NCBI GenBank assembly: GCA_949287305.1
Contig: CASEFX010000009.1
Coordinates: forward strand, 21,095-85,094
Source: an uncultured Sutterella sp.
GTDB taxonomy: Bacteria; Pseudomonadota; Gammaproteobacteria; Burkholderiales; Burkholderiaceae_F
Direction: 5' to 3'
Length of the DNA stretch: 64,000 bases
Below, piece by piece: positions 1 to 8,219 of the stretch. Numbering within the stretch: the stretch's first letter is position 1; the number at the start of each line of letters is the position of its first letter. Under the pieces are notes generated by a model. It was not told the DNA's origin, searched no databases, and was given only the letters and a program-made list of their open reading frames with translations. Made by a program: the position numbers and the translations under genes.

Positions 1-713
1 GCCACTCGCAGGCCTGAGATGGCGTTGAGCAAATCGGCAAAGGCGTTCGCATGGGACGCAAACCAGGCGTTCATCGCCTCAAACGTCGTTCGGCGAAGAA
101 CGGGATCGTCTGAGTTCCTGAGAATCGAAAGGCTCATTCCGAAACTTTGCCGACGGACGTGGCGCCCCGAATCCTCTACGGAAAGCGACATGGTGCTTGT
201 CATGTGCGTGTGAAGCGCATAAAGAGGCGTCATGGCTTCGCGTACGAGCGCCGCCCCCACGCGCTCTTTCGAAAGAGTGGGCGGCAGAGTCAGCACATAG
301 AGTTTCCAGCGACGGATTTCCGGATAGACGTCGTAGTTTCGATCCGCCTCGGCATCGCTTCCGGGTTCGGGCAGTGCGCGCACCGCGGCGAAGACCTTCG
401 CGGCCGCTCGGTCGAGTTCCTCTCTTCTCGCCAAAAGCCGGGACCGGGCCGCAACGCTCGCACCGTCCGTAGGATTGAGTCCGAGATGCGCCCGACAGAT
501 CGTAAGAAGCGTGCGAATGAGGTCCCGTCCCCTTCCATAGAGCCGCAACATCTCTTCCGTGGCCGACGGTCCCGGCGCGTCGGGTGCGAGACGATTAGCG
601 GCGGCCAGGGCGGAAATCGTCATGTCGAGCGTTTTGGCAAGATCCTCGAAAAGAGGGCTCTGCACGTCGGAGGCGCCGTCAGGCAGCCATTTGGGCAAGT
701 CGAAGCGTTCCAT
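1..713 (-). CDS. M3-family oligoendopeptidase F-like peptidase, N-terminal part (cut by window edge)
   Basis: An open frame starts at an ATG at 713 and runs leftward off the window, so about 237 N-terminal residues are visible and the HExxH zinc site would lie outside. The visible part resembles the N-terminal helical region of the complete PepF paralogue at 2407-4209. Both contain a block with an LRR[ST].FE core followed by a run ending in an LN-x(5)-R stretch, about 220 residues from the start. Inferred role: cytoplasmic zinc metallopeptidase acting on oligopeptides. It is transcribed divergently from dcuC. The catalytic half is unseen, so an inactive homologue cannot be excluded. Confidence 0.75.
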   Translation of the reverse strand, partial: MERFDLPKWLPDGASDVQSPLFEDLAKTLDMTISALAAANRLAPDAPGPSATEEMLRLYGRGRDLIRTLLTICRAHLGLNPTDGASVAARSRLLARREELDRAAAKVFAAVRALPEPGSDAEADRNYDVYPEIRRWKLYVLTLPPTLSKERVGAALVREAMTPLYALHTHMTSTMSLSVEDSGRHVRRQSFGMSLSILRNSDDPVLRRTTFEAMNAWFASHANAFADLLNAISGLRV

Positions 714-761
714 ACCTTTCATCCATTCCAATGCCTCGATTCTGCTTCGAATTCACAGACA

Positions 762-810
762 TACCCAGTAGGTAACAGGGTTAACACCTATATTTATACA
801 GGTTAACCCT
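762..810. promoter_or_regulatory. Operator-like inverted repeats in the peptidase/dcuC divergent region
   Basis: The 293-bp gap between the divergent peptidase and dcuC holds a perfect 9-bp inverted repeat, AGGGTTAAC (777-785) and GTTAACCCT (802-810), around an AT-rich core. Just before it is TACC-N5-GGTA (762-774). A smaller hairpin, CACGCA/TGCGTG (971-987), lies close to the dcuC ribosome binding site. These look like regulator sites; the protein is unknown. Confidence 0.5.
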
Positions 811-1006
811 AGATCCCTCTGTTTTCTTCGACAAACCCTTCCAAACAAACCCTTCTTCAGGCCCATTCAAGAGCCTAAAGAACAAGGGTTTACCCCAAGC
901 ACTCAGATTACGTTCCCTTGCCGCTCTTACGTGCCGAAGGAGTTGCCGCTCAGAATGGCGACAGAACAAACACGCATCCCGTGCGTGTAAACACAAGGAG
1001 ACTTTC

Positions 1007-2398
1007 ATGGCCGGCATCATTTTCGGATGCATCATGCTCATCCTCGTGGGATGGGCCATCCTGAAGGGCAAATACGCTCCCTTCATCCTCTTTGCGAGCG
1101 GCGTCGCGATGCTGCTCTTTTCCGTCATCTTCGACACCGGGTCCTTCATGCCGAAGAAGGCCCTGCCGACGGGGAACGACTACCTCAACATCATCGAGTT
1201 CATTCGTTACTCGTTCTCGAACAATCTCTCGAACCTCGGCCTTCTCATCATGACGATGGTGGGCTTTGCGTCCTACATGACGCACATCGGCGCGAACGAC
1301 GCGTTCGTGAACATCGCGATCAAACCGCTCTCGCTCATCAAGAGCCCCTACGCCCTCGTCTTCCTCGCCTTCCTTCTCGGCAAGGCCGTGTCGATGGTGA
1401 TCACCTCGGCCGTGGGCCTGGGCGTTCTGTGTCTCGCCCTGATGGGGCCGGCCCTCGCGGCGCTCGGCATGAACAAGAAGACCATCGCCGCCGTCTTCGT
1501 CACTTCGGGCGCGGCTTCGATGGTGCTTTTGGGCGGCTCCACCGCCGCTTCGGCCAAGGCCTGCGAACTTTCGATCCTTGACTACGTCTTCATCTACAAG
1601 ATCCCGGCCGCCCTCCCGACCGTTCTCGTCATGGGCATCGCGCACGTCTTCTGGCAGCGCTACCTCGACCGCAAGGAAGGCTGGATTCCGTCCGAACACC
1701 TGGGCGAAAAGCTCGTCTTTGAAGGCGACGACGTGAAGCGTCCCTCGACGGCCGCTCCGAAGATCTACGCGGTCCTTCCCTTCCTTCCGATGGTCTTCGT
1801 CGTGGTCTTCTCGCAGTACTGCATTGAGTCCATCAAGCTCAACATCACGACCCTCATGCTCTTCTGCGTGACGATCGCCATGATCTGCGAAGCGATCCGC
1901 TGGCGCGGCAACATCGACAAGCTCGGTGCCGGCCTCAAGGCCTTCCTCATGGCGATGGGCAAGTCCTGCTCGGGCGTCGTGGCGCTCGTTATCGCCGCGG
2001 GAGTCTTTGCGACGGGCTTCAAGGCCCTCGGCATGATCGACGCCATCGTGAGCCTCGCCACGAGCGTGGGTGCGGGCGGTCTCGGGATGTCGATCCTCTT
2101 CGTCGTCATCACGACGCTCGTCACGATCATCGCGGGTTCGAACGGCGCCTCCTTCTATCCGCTCGTCGAAATGGTTCCGCACATCGCCAAGAGCATGGGC
2201 GTCAACCCCGTGATGCTCGTTCTTCCGATGCATCAGGCTTCGACCATCGCCCGTCCTCTCTCTCCGGTGGCCGGCGTGGTCGTGGCGATCTCCGCCATGT
2301 GCAAGATGAGCCCGCTGGAACTCGTGAAACGCGCTTCCGTGCCCTCGATCCTCGGCCTCATTTCGCACCACATCTTCGTCTTCTGGCTTTCGATCTGA
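1007..2398 (+). CDS. dcuC: Anaerobic C4-dicarboxylate transporter, DcuC family
   Basis: The 463-residue protein matches the usual length of DcuC (about 460) and is almost entirely hydrophobic, with roughly a dozen membrane segments. The glycine- and serine-rich stretches near residues 165-185 and 365-375 are typical of the family. DcuC carriers move succinate, fumarate and related C4-dicarboxylates across the inner membrane during fumarate respiration or fermentation. The ATG at 1007 follows AAGGAG at 995-1000. pepF begins 8 nt after the stop, so the two are probably cotranscribed. Fumarate-reductase-like flavoproteins elsewhere in the window fit a C4-dicarboxylate exchange role. The exact substrate is inferred. 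Confidence 0.85.
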   Translation: MAGIIFGCIMLILVGWAILKGKYAPFILFASGVAMLLFSVIFDTGSFMPKKALPTGNDYLNIIEFIRYSFSNNLSNLGLLIMTMVGFASYMTHIGANDAFVNIAIKPLSLIKSPYALVFLAFLLGKAVSMVITSAVGLGVLCLALMGPALAALGMNKKTIAAVFVTSGAASMVLLGGSTAASAKACELSILDYVFIYKIPAALPTVLVMGIAHVFWQRYLDRKEGWIPSEHLGEKLVFEGDDVKRPSTAAPKIYAVLPFLPMVFVVVFSQYCIESIKLNITTLMLFCVTIAMICEAIRWRGNIDKLGAGLKAFLMAMGKSCSGVVALVIAAGVFATGFKALGMIDAIVSLATSVGAGGLGMSILFVVITTLVTIIAGSNGASFYPLVEMVPHIAKSMGVNPVMLVLPMHQASTIARPLSPVAGVVVAISAMCKMSPLELVKRASVPSILGLISHHIFVFWLSI

Positions 2399-2406
2399 GG
2401 TAAATC

Positions 2407-4209
2407 ATGACGAACGCAAAGATTGACCTCATGGCGCCCGAGTGGCAGATGGAGGACGCATACGGCGACATTCGCTCGCCCCGCTACGAAGCGAGCGTCG
2501 CCGACGCCCTCGAAGCGGTGAAGAGCCTGGAAACTGATACTGTCGTCACGCGCGAAAACGTTGCGGAACGCCTCGCTCTCTACGACCGCGCCGTCACGCT
2601 CCTCTCGTCGCTCGCTTCCTTTGTGAAGTGCACGGGCGCCAAGGACGGCACGGACGAGCGCGTCCCCGCCGAAAACGCTCGGCTCGCCGAAATTGCGGCG
2701 CGCCGCGATCGTGCGGCGAACACGCTCTTCGCCTTCCTCGAAACGCTTCCCGCCGAGGATTCCCTCTGGAAGACGTCTCCCCTCAGCGACTGGGCCTTCG
2801 TCGTGTCGGAGCGCCGTCACGACTGGCACAAGGCCCTTTCCGAGGCTGAGCGCGACTGGCTCGCTTCGTGGAAGACTCGTTGCTTCACGCCGCTCGGGGA
2901 CCTCTTCAAGACCCTGCAGCAGGGCGTCGACTTCGAAGCGGAAAATTCCGCAGGCGAGAAGGAACGCATCCGCGCCGCCAAGCTCATTTCGGTGATCAAG
3001 GGCGCGCCCGACCGCACGCTTCGTCGTTCCGTCTTCGAAGGGATCGACAAGACCTATTCGAAGCAGGGAGCGCTTCACGCCGCGCTCCTCAACCAGCTTC
3101 ACGGCATGCGCCTTTGCGCCTTCGACCGCGCGGGCGTGGCGCCGCTCTCCGTCTCGCTCGCCCAAAACCGCATGAGCGAAGAGGCTCTTCACTCCATGCG
3201 CGAGACGATCCTCTCGCACATCGACGAAGTGCGGGAAGCCGTGACGCTTCGCGCCCCCTATTTCGGAGAAGAGAAGCTCCACGTCTACGACCTGATGGCT
3301 CCGGCCCCGGTCGCGACGAAGGCGGCTTCCGCCATTCCCTATCCGGAAGGGATCGCAATCGTCAAGAAGGCTCTCGGAACGGTCTCCCCCGAACTCTCGG
3401 GCTTCATCGACACGATGCTCGAAAACCGCTGGGTCGACGCGAAGCCCTCGGAAAAGAAGATCGGCGGGGCCTTCTATTCGCGCTTCAACGAATTCCGCAT
3501 TCCGCGTGTCTTCGCTTCCTACACGGGAACGATCACGACGGTTCTGCAGCAGGCCCACGAATTGGGTCACGCCTTCCATTACTGGATGATGCGCGATCTG
3601 CCGGTCGTGCAGACGGAATTCCCGATGACGCTCACCGAAACGGCGAGCACCTTCAACGAAGCCGTTCTGCGCCACCACCTGCAGGCCGAAGCGCTCGCGA
3701 AGAACGACCGCGAAGCGCACTTCGGGATGCTCTGGCAGGAACTGCGCAGCGCCGCCAACTTCCTCATGAACACGATGGTCCGCATGGACTTCGAGCTCGC
3801 CTACCTCGAGGAACGCCGCCGCGGGATCGTTTCCGTACAGCGCGCCTGCGAGCTCATGAGCGAAGCCTGGCGCCTCTGGTACGGCGACACGACGGTGGAA
3901 ACGGACAAGTGGCTGTGGGCCTACAAGCTCCACTACTACAAGACCGACCAGCTCATCTACAACTACCCGTACACCGTGGGCTACCTCCTCTCGCAGGGGC
4001 TCATGGCCGAGTGGCAGGAAAGGGGCAACGCCTTCTTCCCCTTCTACAAGGCGATGCTGCGCGATACGGGTCGGATGACGCTCGACGAAATCGTCGCCAA
4101 ACACTACGGATTCGACGCCACGAAGAAGGAATTCTGGGAACGCTGCGTCGCGGCGCCCCTAGGCTTCGTGCGCGAATTCCGCAACCTTTACCCTCACCCG
4201 GTTCATTGA
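2407..4209 (+). CDS. pepF: Oligoendopeptidase F, M3B zinc metallopeptidase
   Basis: This 600-residue protein has the full length of the PepF family. The zinc motif HELGH is at residues 384-388, in the C-terminal catalytic domain, with conserved family sequence on both sides; the N-terminal region is helical. PepF hydrolyses oligopeptides of moderate length in the cytoplasm. The start follows a GAGGT-type Shine-Dalgarno immediately after the dcuC stop, and the porin gene begins 31 nt downstream. A paralogue lies divergently on the other side of dcuC (1-713). With the M20 peptidase downstream this suggests a peptide-utilisation cluster. No signal peptide is visible. Confidence 0.9.
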   Translation: MTNAKIDLMAPEWQMEDAYGDIRSPRYEASVADALEAVKSLETDTVVTRENVAERLALYDRAVTLLSSLASFVKCTGAKDGTDERVPAENARLAEIAARRDRAANTLFAFLETLPAEDSLWKTSPLSDWAFVVSERRHDWHKALSEAERDWLASWKTRCFTPLGDLFKTLQQGVDFEAENSAGEKERIRAAKLISVIKGAPDRTLRRSVFEGIDKTYSKQGALHAALLNQLHGMRLCAFDRAGVAPLSVSLAQNRMSEEALHSMRETILSHIDEVREAVTLRAPYFGEEKLHVYDLMAPAPVATKAASAIPYPEGIAIVKKALGTVSPELSGFIDTMLENRWVDAKPSEKKIGGAFYSRFNEFRIPRVFASYTGTITTVLQQAHELGHAFHYWMMRDLPVVQTEFPMTLTETASTFNEAVLRHHLQAEALAKNDREAHFGMLWQELRSAANFLMNTMVRMDFELAYLEERRRGIVSVQRACELMSEAWRLWYGDTTVETDKWLWAYKLHYYKTDQLIYNYPYTVGYLLSQGLMAEWQERGNAFFPFYKAMLRDTGRMTLDEIVAKHYGFDATKKEFWERCVAAPLGFVREFRNLYPHPVH

Positions 4210-4240
4210 GACCGGCTCACCCACATGGAGACTCTTTACC

Positions 4241-5425
4241 ATGACTAAGATCCACACCCTGGCGGCTGCGGTCGCCCTGTCGCTTGCGGCCATTTCCGTC
4301 CAGGCCGCCGACATTCAGATGTACGGCCGCGTGGACGCGGGCCTGCGTTACACGAATTATCACGACAGCTCGAAGGATGACTCCTTCGGTCTGCAGGCCG
4401 GCAACCGCGCCCACAACCGTATCGGCCTCAACATCCGCGAAGACCTCGGCAACGGCCTTCAGGCCAAGGTCTACCTCGAAAACGGCTTCACGATCGACGA
4501 CGGCGACATGGACACGAGCGGTCAGCTCTTCAACCGCCGTTCCATCCTCGCTCTCAAGGGCGGCTTCGGTGAAGTGGGCATGGGCCGCATGGGCACCGTG
4601 CAGTCGACGGTCGCGCCCTACTCCATGGGCCTGATCAAGTGGGACCCGTTTGCGACGTCCTACAGCCAGGCTTCGATCGGTTCGACCTTCGCCAACACGA
4701 GCCGCGTGAACAACGCCATCACCTGGCAGTCCCCCTCCATGGCCGGCTGGCGCCTCGGCGCGACCTACTCCATGGGCGACTCGTCCGACGAGATCGGCGA
4801 TGAATACGAAGCCTATGCCGACCACGACCATACGCTCGCGCTCGCCACGGACTATCAGAACGAAAATCTCTACCTCTCGCTCACCTACGCCCACGTCGCA
4901 TACGGCAACGTCGAAAACGGCGAAATGACGAACGACGGCAACCTCTTCGGTTTCGGCGGTTGGTGGCGCTTCATGCCGCAGTCGAAGGTCTACTTCGGCG
5001 CTCAGTACCAGAAACACTGGGATTCTGCCGCAGGTCTCGGTCTGTCGGACATGCAGAATCATACGCTCTGGACTTATAAGAAGAACGACGAAGGTAAAGA
5101 AGTAGCCGACAAGCCCACGGAAGCGCTCGCGGGCGGTTACGACGGCTACTCGCTCCTCCTGGGCGGCACCTACGAATTCGGCCAGAACAAGCTCCTCGCT
5201 TCGGTCCAGTACTTCGACGGCGAACTCGCCAACGCGAGCGAATACGACTACAACTTCCTCGTCTTCGGTACGGCTTGGGAATACAAGCTCGCCAAGACCG
5301 TCTGGTTCTACGTCGCCGCGACCCACTCGATCGACGGCGGCAAGATCTCCAACGCGAAGTTTGACGACGAAGGTTCCCGTCAGGCCGCGACGGAAGTCAT
5401 GACCGGCATCAACTGGAACTTCTAA
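4241..5425 (+). CDS. Gram-negative general porin
   Basis: This is a 394-residue outer-membrane beta-barrel protein. It has a Sec signal peptide of about 22 residues (cleavage after VQAA), then a first strand with the MYGRVDAGL signature typical of betaproteobacterial trimeric porins. Alternating hydrophobic strands continue to a C-terminal phenylalanine (NWNF), the usual BAM recognition signal. The role is passive diffusion of small hydrophilic solutes. The start follows GGAG with normal spacing. Its place after dcuC and pepF suggests uptake of dicarboxylates or small peptides, but selectivity cannot be read from sequence. Confidence 0.9.
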   Translation: MTKIHTLAAAVALSLAAISVQAADIQMYGRVDAGLRYTNYHDSSKDDSFGLQAGNRAHNRIGLNIREDLGNGLQAKVYLENGFTIDDGDMDTSGQLFNRRSILALKGGFGEVGMGRMGTVQSTVAPYSMGLIKWDPFATSYSQASIGSTFANTSRVNNAITWQSPSMAGWRLGATYSMGDSSDEIGDEYEAYADHDHTLALATDYQNENLYLSLTYAHVAYGNVENGEMTNDGNLFGFGGWWRFMPQSKVYFGAQYQKHWDSAAGLGLSDMQNHTLWTYKKNDEGKEVADKPTEALAGGYDGYSLLLGGTYEFGQNKLLASVQYFDGELANASEYDYNFLVFGTAWEYKLAKTVWFYVAATHSIDGGKISNAKFDDEGSRQAATEVMTGINWNF

Positions 5426-5435
5426 CTCTTTTGCC

Positions 5436-5465
5436 CGTCCGAGTCGCTCCGGAGCGGCTCGGACG
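5436..5465 (+). terminator. Palindrome after the porin gene
   Basis: A nearly perfect 15+15-bp palindrome (one G-T wobble) starts 10 bp after the porin stop. There is no uridine run after it, so it may act as a 3' mRNA stabiliser rather than a true intrinsic terminator. Confidence 0.4.
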
Positions 5466-5559
5466 CAAGGATTCCAAGCTCCGGCAGAGAGTTTTTACGG
5501 GGACAGTCGGCTCGTTCGATCGTCCCTTTTTTTCATTTTTGGCGCGATACTTTCGGTAG

Positions 5560-5585
5560 CGTTGCCGCACCTTTTGTCGGCAACG
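5560..5585 (+). other. Hairpin in the leader of the M20 peptidase
   Basis: CGTTGCCG (5560-5567) and CGGCAACG (5578-5585) form a perfect 8-bp stem with a 10-nt loop, about 75 bp before the peptidase start. The function is unknown; a T-rich stretch precedes rather than follows it. Confidence 0.35.
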
Positions 5586-5659
5586 ACCGAATGGACCGAC
5601 CCGAGGCCTTGGAAAGACCGTCCGTCTTGTTCCCGAGCCCCGTACGAAAGGAGAAATTG

Positions 5660-6961
5660 ATGTCGATGGAAAAGATTCCCGGCCCGATTGACGAGGCCGT
5701 ACTGGCGACGGTGCGCACCGTCGCCAAGGATGCGCGCATGCAAAAGGCGCTCTCGATCGCCCGTGACCGCGCCGAAGAAGCGATGGCCCTTCAGGTGCAC
5801 ATTTCCGAAATTCCCGCGCCCACTTTTGAAGAGCGTACCCGCGCCGAAGAGATCGTGCGTCTCATGAAGGAAGCGGGGCTTGAAGACGTCTCGATCGACG
5901 AAATCGGCAACGTCATCGGCCGCCGCCCCGGACGCAATCCCGAGGGACCGCTTCTTGCGATCGGCGCGCACATGGACACGGTCTTCCCCGCGGGCACCGA
6001 CGTGAAGGTTCGCCGCGAAGGAAACACCTACTACGGCCCCGGGATCGGCGACAACGCCTCGGGCGTGCGCACGGTGCTCGAAGCCGTGCGGGCTTTGAAC
6101 GAAGCGGGCGTCGAAACCGAAGGCGACATCTGGTTCTGCACGACCGTGGGCGAAGAGGGTCTCGGCGACATCCGCGGAAGCAAACACCTCTTCCGTGAAA
6201 AGAACGCCGTCAACAAAATCGACGGCTTCCTCGCCGTCGACAATTCCAACATCGGCCGCATTTTGTTCGGCGCGATCGGTTCGCACCGCTGGCGCTTCAC
6301 GGTGAAGGGACCGGGCGGACACAGTTACGGCGCCTTCGGCGAAACGCCGAGCGCCATCCACGCGATCTGCCTTGCGGGCGCCAAGGTCGCGCACCTCAAA
6401 GTGCCCGAAACGCCCCGCACGACCTTCACGATCGGCACGATCAAGGGCGGCACGAGCGTCAACACGATTGCGGCCACGGCCTCCTGCGACGTTGACATCC
6501 GAAGCTTGGGCGACCGGGAACTCCTCGACGCCGAAGCCAAGATCCGCGCCGCCTTTGAAGAGGCCGTCCGCGAAGAAAACGAAATCTGGGGCGTGACGGA
6601 TCCGAAGAAGTCGCTGCACCTCGAAGCGGAAATGATCGGCAACCGCCCCGCAGGCACCCGTCCCGACGACTGTCCGGTTCTGCAGGCCTCGCGCGCGGCG
6701 CAGGCCGAACTCGGTCTTGAGCTCACGGACTACATGTCGTCTTCCACCGACGCAAACGCCCCCGTGAGTCTCGGGATTCCCGCGACCTGCCTCTCTTCGG
6801 GCGGCAAGCAGATGCGCACGCACACCGTGGACGAGTATTACGAGTGTTTTGACATCCACCTCGGTCCGCAGCTTCTCATGCTCACGGCCGTATCGCTCGC
6901 AGGCCTTGCCGCGCAGGATGGCGGTGAAGCGACCAAGCCGATTCTGCCCGTTCGTCGCTGA
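5660..6961 (+). CDS. M20-family metallopeptidase (PepT / carboxypeptidase-like)
   Basis: The protein has 433 residues from the ATG at 5660, which follows AAAGGAG at 5647-5653; an upstream in-frame ATG at 5591 lacks such a site. The M20 zinc-site pattern is visible: GAHMDTVFP near residue 100, GIGDNASG near 130, and an EEG motif (GEEGLGD) near 165. M20 enzymes are cytoplasmic di-zinc peptidases or amidohydrolases that trim di- and tripeptides or acylated amino acids. The downstream hairpin at 6987 marks the end of the unit. Substrate is not determinable; a peptidase role is favoured by the adjacent pepF and porin. Confidence 0.85.
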   Translation: MSMEKIPGPIDEAVLATVRTVAKDARMQKALSIARDRAEEAMALQVHISEIPAPTFEERTRAEEIVRLMKEAGLEDVSIDEIGNVIGRRPGRNPEGPLLAIGAHMDTVFPAGTDVKVRREGNTYYGPGIGDNASGVRTVLEAVRALNEAGVETEGDIWFCTTVGEEGLGDIRGSKHLFREKNAVNKIDGFLAVDNSNIGRILFGAIGSHRWRFTVKGPGGHSYGAFGETPSAIHAICLAGAKVAHLKVPETPRTTFTIGTIKGGTSVNTIAATASCDVDIRSLGDRELLDAEAKIRAAFEEAVREENEIWGVTDPKKSLHLEAEMIGNRPAGTRPDDCPVLQASRAAQAELGLELTDYMSSSTDANAPVSLGIPATCLSSGGKQMRTHTVDEYYECFDIHLGPQLLMLTAVSLAGLAAQDGGEATKPILPVRR

Positions 6962-6986
6962 CGAAAACGAGCGACGCCGATAACGC

Positions 6987-7020
6987 AACGGGAGGGCCTT
7001 TCGGGGCGCCTCCCGTTTTT
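6987..7020 (+). terminator. Intrinsic terminator of the M20 peptidase gene
   Basis: AACGGGAGG and CCTCCCGTT form a 9-bp stem with a 13-nt loop, followed by a T run ending at 7020, 26 bp after the stop codon. Confidence 0.8.
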
Positions 7021-7041
7021 CATGCCTCTCGAAGCAGCGCG

Positions 7042-7884
7042 TCAGATGCGCGTCTCTTCCTTGTTGGGATCCGCGAGCGCGCGACTTCGCTTCACGAGCG
7101 CCTCGATGCGCGAGACGTCGAAGCCGACCGGGGCAAAGCGTTCCTCCACGTTCGCGGCGTCAAAGAGGCCGCCGTTGCGCGAGAGAATCAGATCGACGTC
7201 CTCCTGCGTGAAGGCCGCGCCCTTCTCAACGCTCTCACGGCAGAGCTCGAATTCGCCGTCGCGCAGATTCGCGCGGAACTTCAGCACGGTATAGGCGAGA
7301 AGCCAGTCGGCGTTCGTTTTGGGCTCGAGAAAGCGCCCGCGCATGACGTCCGATTCCGTCTTTACGTAGGCACCGAAATCCCGGCAGGAGCCGAGCTTCA
7401 CCACATCCGTCGAAGAAGGCAGTCCCTTGCAGACGAAGGTCGCCGTGCCGCCGCGATGAAAGGCCGCCACTTCGTCGATCACTTCGGTCGAAACGTCGAA
7501 ATGGAGTTCCACCGGGAAATTGCGGTCCGCCCGCACGACGGGCGCGCCCGTTTCGTGCTTTTGAATCTCCCGAATCCGAAGGTTCGGGAAGATCATGGTC
7601 TTTCCTTCGTAGAGCCGATCGGCTCGGAAGGGATTGTCGACCGTGTCGCGAACGAGGTCATCGAGGTCGGTGAGTTTGGTCTCGCCGAAGCGGTCCTTCA
7701 CCGCCTGCTCAAAGTGAAACGTGGGCTGGCCCGCCACGAAGTCGCGCACGTCGTTTTGCACGAGCAGGTCCACAATGAGGCGCTCCTCGTCCGAGTAGTT
7801 GAGGGGCGCGGCGTTCGCCGGGGCCAACGCCGTCAGGAGCGTCGCCGTACAGAACGCTCCCAGAGCCGCGTGAAAAGGTCGCAT
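7042..7884 (-). CDS. Secreted protein of unknown function
   Basis: I do not recognise this family. The start is the ATG at 7884, preceded by AGGAGG at 7895-7900; this gives 280 residues. The first 27 or so form a clear Sec signal peptide (hydrophobic core, cleavage after ANA), so the product is probably periplasmic. Two cysteines about 17 residues apart near residue 160 could form a disulphide. The rest is soluble, charged and without obvious repeats. It stands alone, convergent with the M20 peptidase and next to the AT-rich repeat block. No function is proposed. Confidence 0.7.
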   Translation of the reverse strand: MRPFHAALGAFCTATLLTALAPANAAPLNYSDEERLIVDLLVQNDVRDFVAGQPTFHFEQAVKDRFGETKLTDLDDLVRDTVDNPFRADRLYEGKTMIFPNLRIREIQKHETGAPVVRADRNFPVELHFDVSTEVIDEVAAFHRGGTATFVCKGLPSSTDVVKLGSCRDFGAYVKTESDVMRGRFLEPKTNADWLLAYTVLKFRANLRDGEFELCRESVEKGAAFTQEDVDLILSRNGGLFDAANVEERFAPVGFDVSRIEALVKRSRALADPNKEETRI

Positions 7885-8000
7885 GATGAAGAATCCTCCT
7901 TGTTCCCAAAATTTTAGCGGTTTGCAGAGAAAGGCACGGCACCTCTCGATCTTCTCGACAGCCGTCATCGTGGCGAGGAGGGAGCTCTGGGAAACCTCCC

Positions 8001-8163
8001 AAACAGGAGCTCTTAAAAAACTGCTAAACAGGAGTCCAAAAAACTACCAAACAGGAGTCCAAAAAAACTGCCAAACAGGAGTCCAAAAAAACTGCCAAAC
8101 AGGAGTCCAAAATATTGCTAAACAGGAGTTCAAAAAACTGCCAAATAGGAGTTTAAAAATCTT
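8001..8163. repeat. Seven tandem copies of a ~24-bp AT-rich repeat
   Basis: The repeat core reads AAACAGGAGTCC followed by an A tract and CTGCC. Units start at 8001, 8026, 8049, 8073, 8097, 8120 and 8143, with lengths of 25, 23, 24, 24, 23, 23 and 21 bp. The third and fourth units are identical. The array is the main content of the 335-bp gap between the secreted-protein gene and the ATPase gene. Unit lengths are not multiples of three, which argues against coding. Possible roles include an iteron-like or regulator-binding array for the downstream gene. Confidence 0.85.
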
Positions 8164-8219
8164 CTGAGTGGTAGAATATGACTCTATTGATCACAATTTC
8201 CCGTTGCATAGTAGCAGTT

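Noticed and set aside
147..806. A 219-codon plus-strand frame at the left end
   Set aside because: It lies opposite the start of the minus-strand M3 peptidase, whose reading matches the PepF paralogue and runs off the window.
8001..8163. CRISPR array
   Set aside because: Units are adjacent without unique spacers and no cas genes are nearby.
7883..8167. A 94-codon frame through the tandem repeat giving repeated QTGVQKNC-like peptide
   Set aside because: Repeat units of 23, 24 and 25 bp break the reading phase, and there is no ribosome site. The peptide repetition is a by-product of the DNA repeat.
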